Shown here: piece by piece, positions 5,599 to 5,860 of the stretch
Numbering within the stretch: position 1 is the first letter of the stretch
Layout of the letters: each line of letters starts with the position of its first letter
Assembly (NCBI GenBank): GCA_946055445.1
Contig: CAMGGF010000092.1
Location: forward strand, 1 to 5,860
DNA from: an uncultured Ruminococcus sp.
Lineage (GTDB): Bacteria; Bacillota; Clostridia; Oscillospirales; Acutalibacteraceae
Length of the DNA stretch: 5,860 nucleotides
Direction of reading: 5' to 3'
Notes under the pieces: model-generated
What the model saw: only the letters and a program-made list of their open reading frames with translations
What the model was told of the DNA's origin: nothing
Database searches by the model: none
Translations under genes and position numbers: made by a program

Positions 5599-5690
5599 TT
5601 GTCATCCTGCGCGATAGCGAAGGATCTCAAACAGCACAAAAGTAAGATTTTACGAAACGAGATTCTTCGGCTGTCGCCTCAGAATGACAA
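5599..5690. repeat. Repeat A, copy 3: REPIN-like inverted pair
   Basis: A 92-base copy in the same orientation as the other two, in the presumed 3' untranslated part of the tatD message. The left arm (5599-5628) is identical to copies 1 and 2. The right arm (5659-5690) has one change, G at 5673 instead of A, which falls in the GATA loop of the arm's own hairpin and leaves the stem intact. The 30-base loop shares AAACAGC at its start and GAAAC at its end with other copies. No T-run follows, so it is not a standard intrinsic terminator. Confidence 0.93.
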
Positions 5691-5696
5691 ACGGAC

Positions 5697-5715
5697 GGGC
5701 GAACGAAGTTCGCCC
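5697..5715. repeat. Palindrome D, copy 3 (perfect)
   Basis: GGGCGAAC and GTTCGCCC are perfect 8-base inverted arms around GAA. Its right flank CCCTAC (5714-5719) also pairs with GTAGGG (5725-5730) at the left edge of palindrome B3, giving a further 6-base stem across the D-B junction. Confidence 0.85.
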
Positions 5716-5728
5716 CTACAACCCGTAG

Positions 5729-5748
5729 GGAACGGGCTTGCCCGTTCC
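5729..5748. repeat. Palindrome B, copy 3
   Basis: GGAACGGGC and GCCCGTTCC are perfect 9-base arms around TT. Compared with copy 1, one T-A pair has become a G-C pair on both arms, so pairing is kept. Confidence 0.85.
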
Positions 5749-5752
5749 GCGA

Positions 5753-5801
5753 ACCGCCCCGTTTACGGGGAGGTGGCACGGCGCAGCCGTGACGGAGGGG
5801 C
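5753..5801. repeat. Double-hairpin repeat C, copy 3-side partner of 2445-2495
   Basis: The second full copy of repeat C. The first stem pairs ACCGCCCCGT (5753-5762) with ACGGGGAGGT (5765-5774) around TT, with one G/A mismatch. The second stem pairs CACGGC (5777-5782) with GCCGTG (5786-5791) around GCA. The tail ACGGAGGGGC is identical to the copy at 2445-2495. Both stems differ in sequence from that copy yet still pair. Confidence 0.87.
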
Positions 5802-5820
5802 GAAGGCACATCAAATTTTA

Positions 5821-5857
5821 CGGGCGGGCGCCGCGGAGTGGGGGGCTTCCCCGCCCG
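5821..5857. repeat. GC-rich inverted repeat at the window edge
   Basis: CGGGCGGG (5821-5828) pairs with CCCGCCCG (5850-5857) around a 21-base GC-rich loop. It lies directly after repeat C and may be another module of the same island, but the window ends three bases later, so its full extent is not known and no second copy is available for comparison. Confidence 0.5.
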
Positions 5858-5860
5858 CAG

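Noticed and set aside
5599..5690. Repeat A3 as an intrinsic terminator for the metG-tatD operon.
   Set aside because: The stem is long with a 30-base loop and is not followed by a T-run on the plus strand. The copies at 2323 and 2550 have no T-run either. An effect on RNA stability remains possible but is not shown.

Overview
The window looks like chromosomal DNA of an uncultured or little-studied member of the Clostridia (Firmicutes). This is inferred from gene content: a YerC-type TrpR-family regulator, a low-GC Gram-positive type methionyl-tRNA synthetase joined to tatD, an Hsp33 of the YxCxC...CxxC type, and strong AAAGGA/GGAGG Shine-Dalgarno sites. The methyltransferase-hslO pair and the dispersed repeats recall Oscillospirales/Ruminococcaceae-like gut genomes, but that is memory-based, not a search result.

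Layout. (1) 1-309: a tRNA-Val(UAC) gene on the minus strand, cut by the window edge, with a strong sigma-A-like promoter. It diverges across an AT-rich spacer from the first plus-strand operon. (2) 310-2248: a tight three-gene operon (yerC-like regulator, class I SAM methyltransferase, Hsp33 chaperone hslO), joined by a 4-base ATGA overlap and then a 5-base gap. (3) 2249-2873: a 625-base non-coding island packed with palindromic repeats of several kinds (called A, B, C and D here), ending in a good promoter for the next operon. (4) 2874-5587: metG and tatD, again joined by an ATGA overlap. (5) 5588-5860: a second repeat island, made from the same A, D, B and C modules plus an end palindrome, running to the window edge.

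The genes themselves are housekeeping: translation (tRNA-Val, MetRS), redox-stress protein folding (Hsp33), nucleic-acid processing or quality control (TatD), a small regulator and an unassigned methyltransferase. The unusual part is the repeat islands. Module A is a REPIN-like pair of inverted hairpin units, with almost invariant arms around a variable loop in all three copies. Modules B and C keep their base pairing while their stem sequences differ between copies, which suggests that folding matters. No defence system, CRISPR array, transposase or phage gene is visible. Nothing here supports a wholly new protein system; the repeats are the part worth following up.
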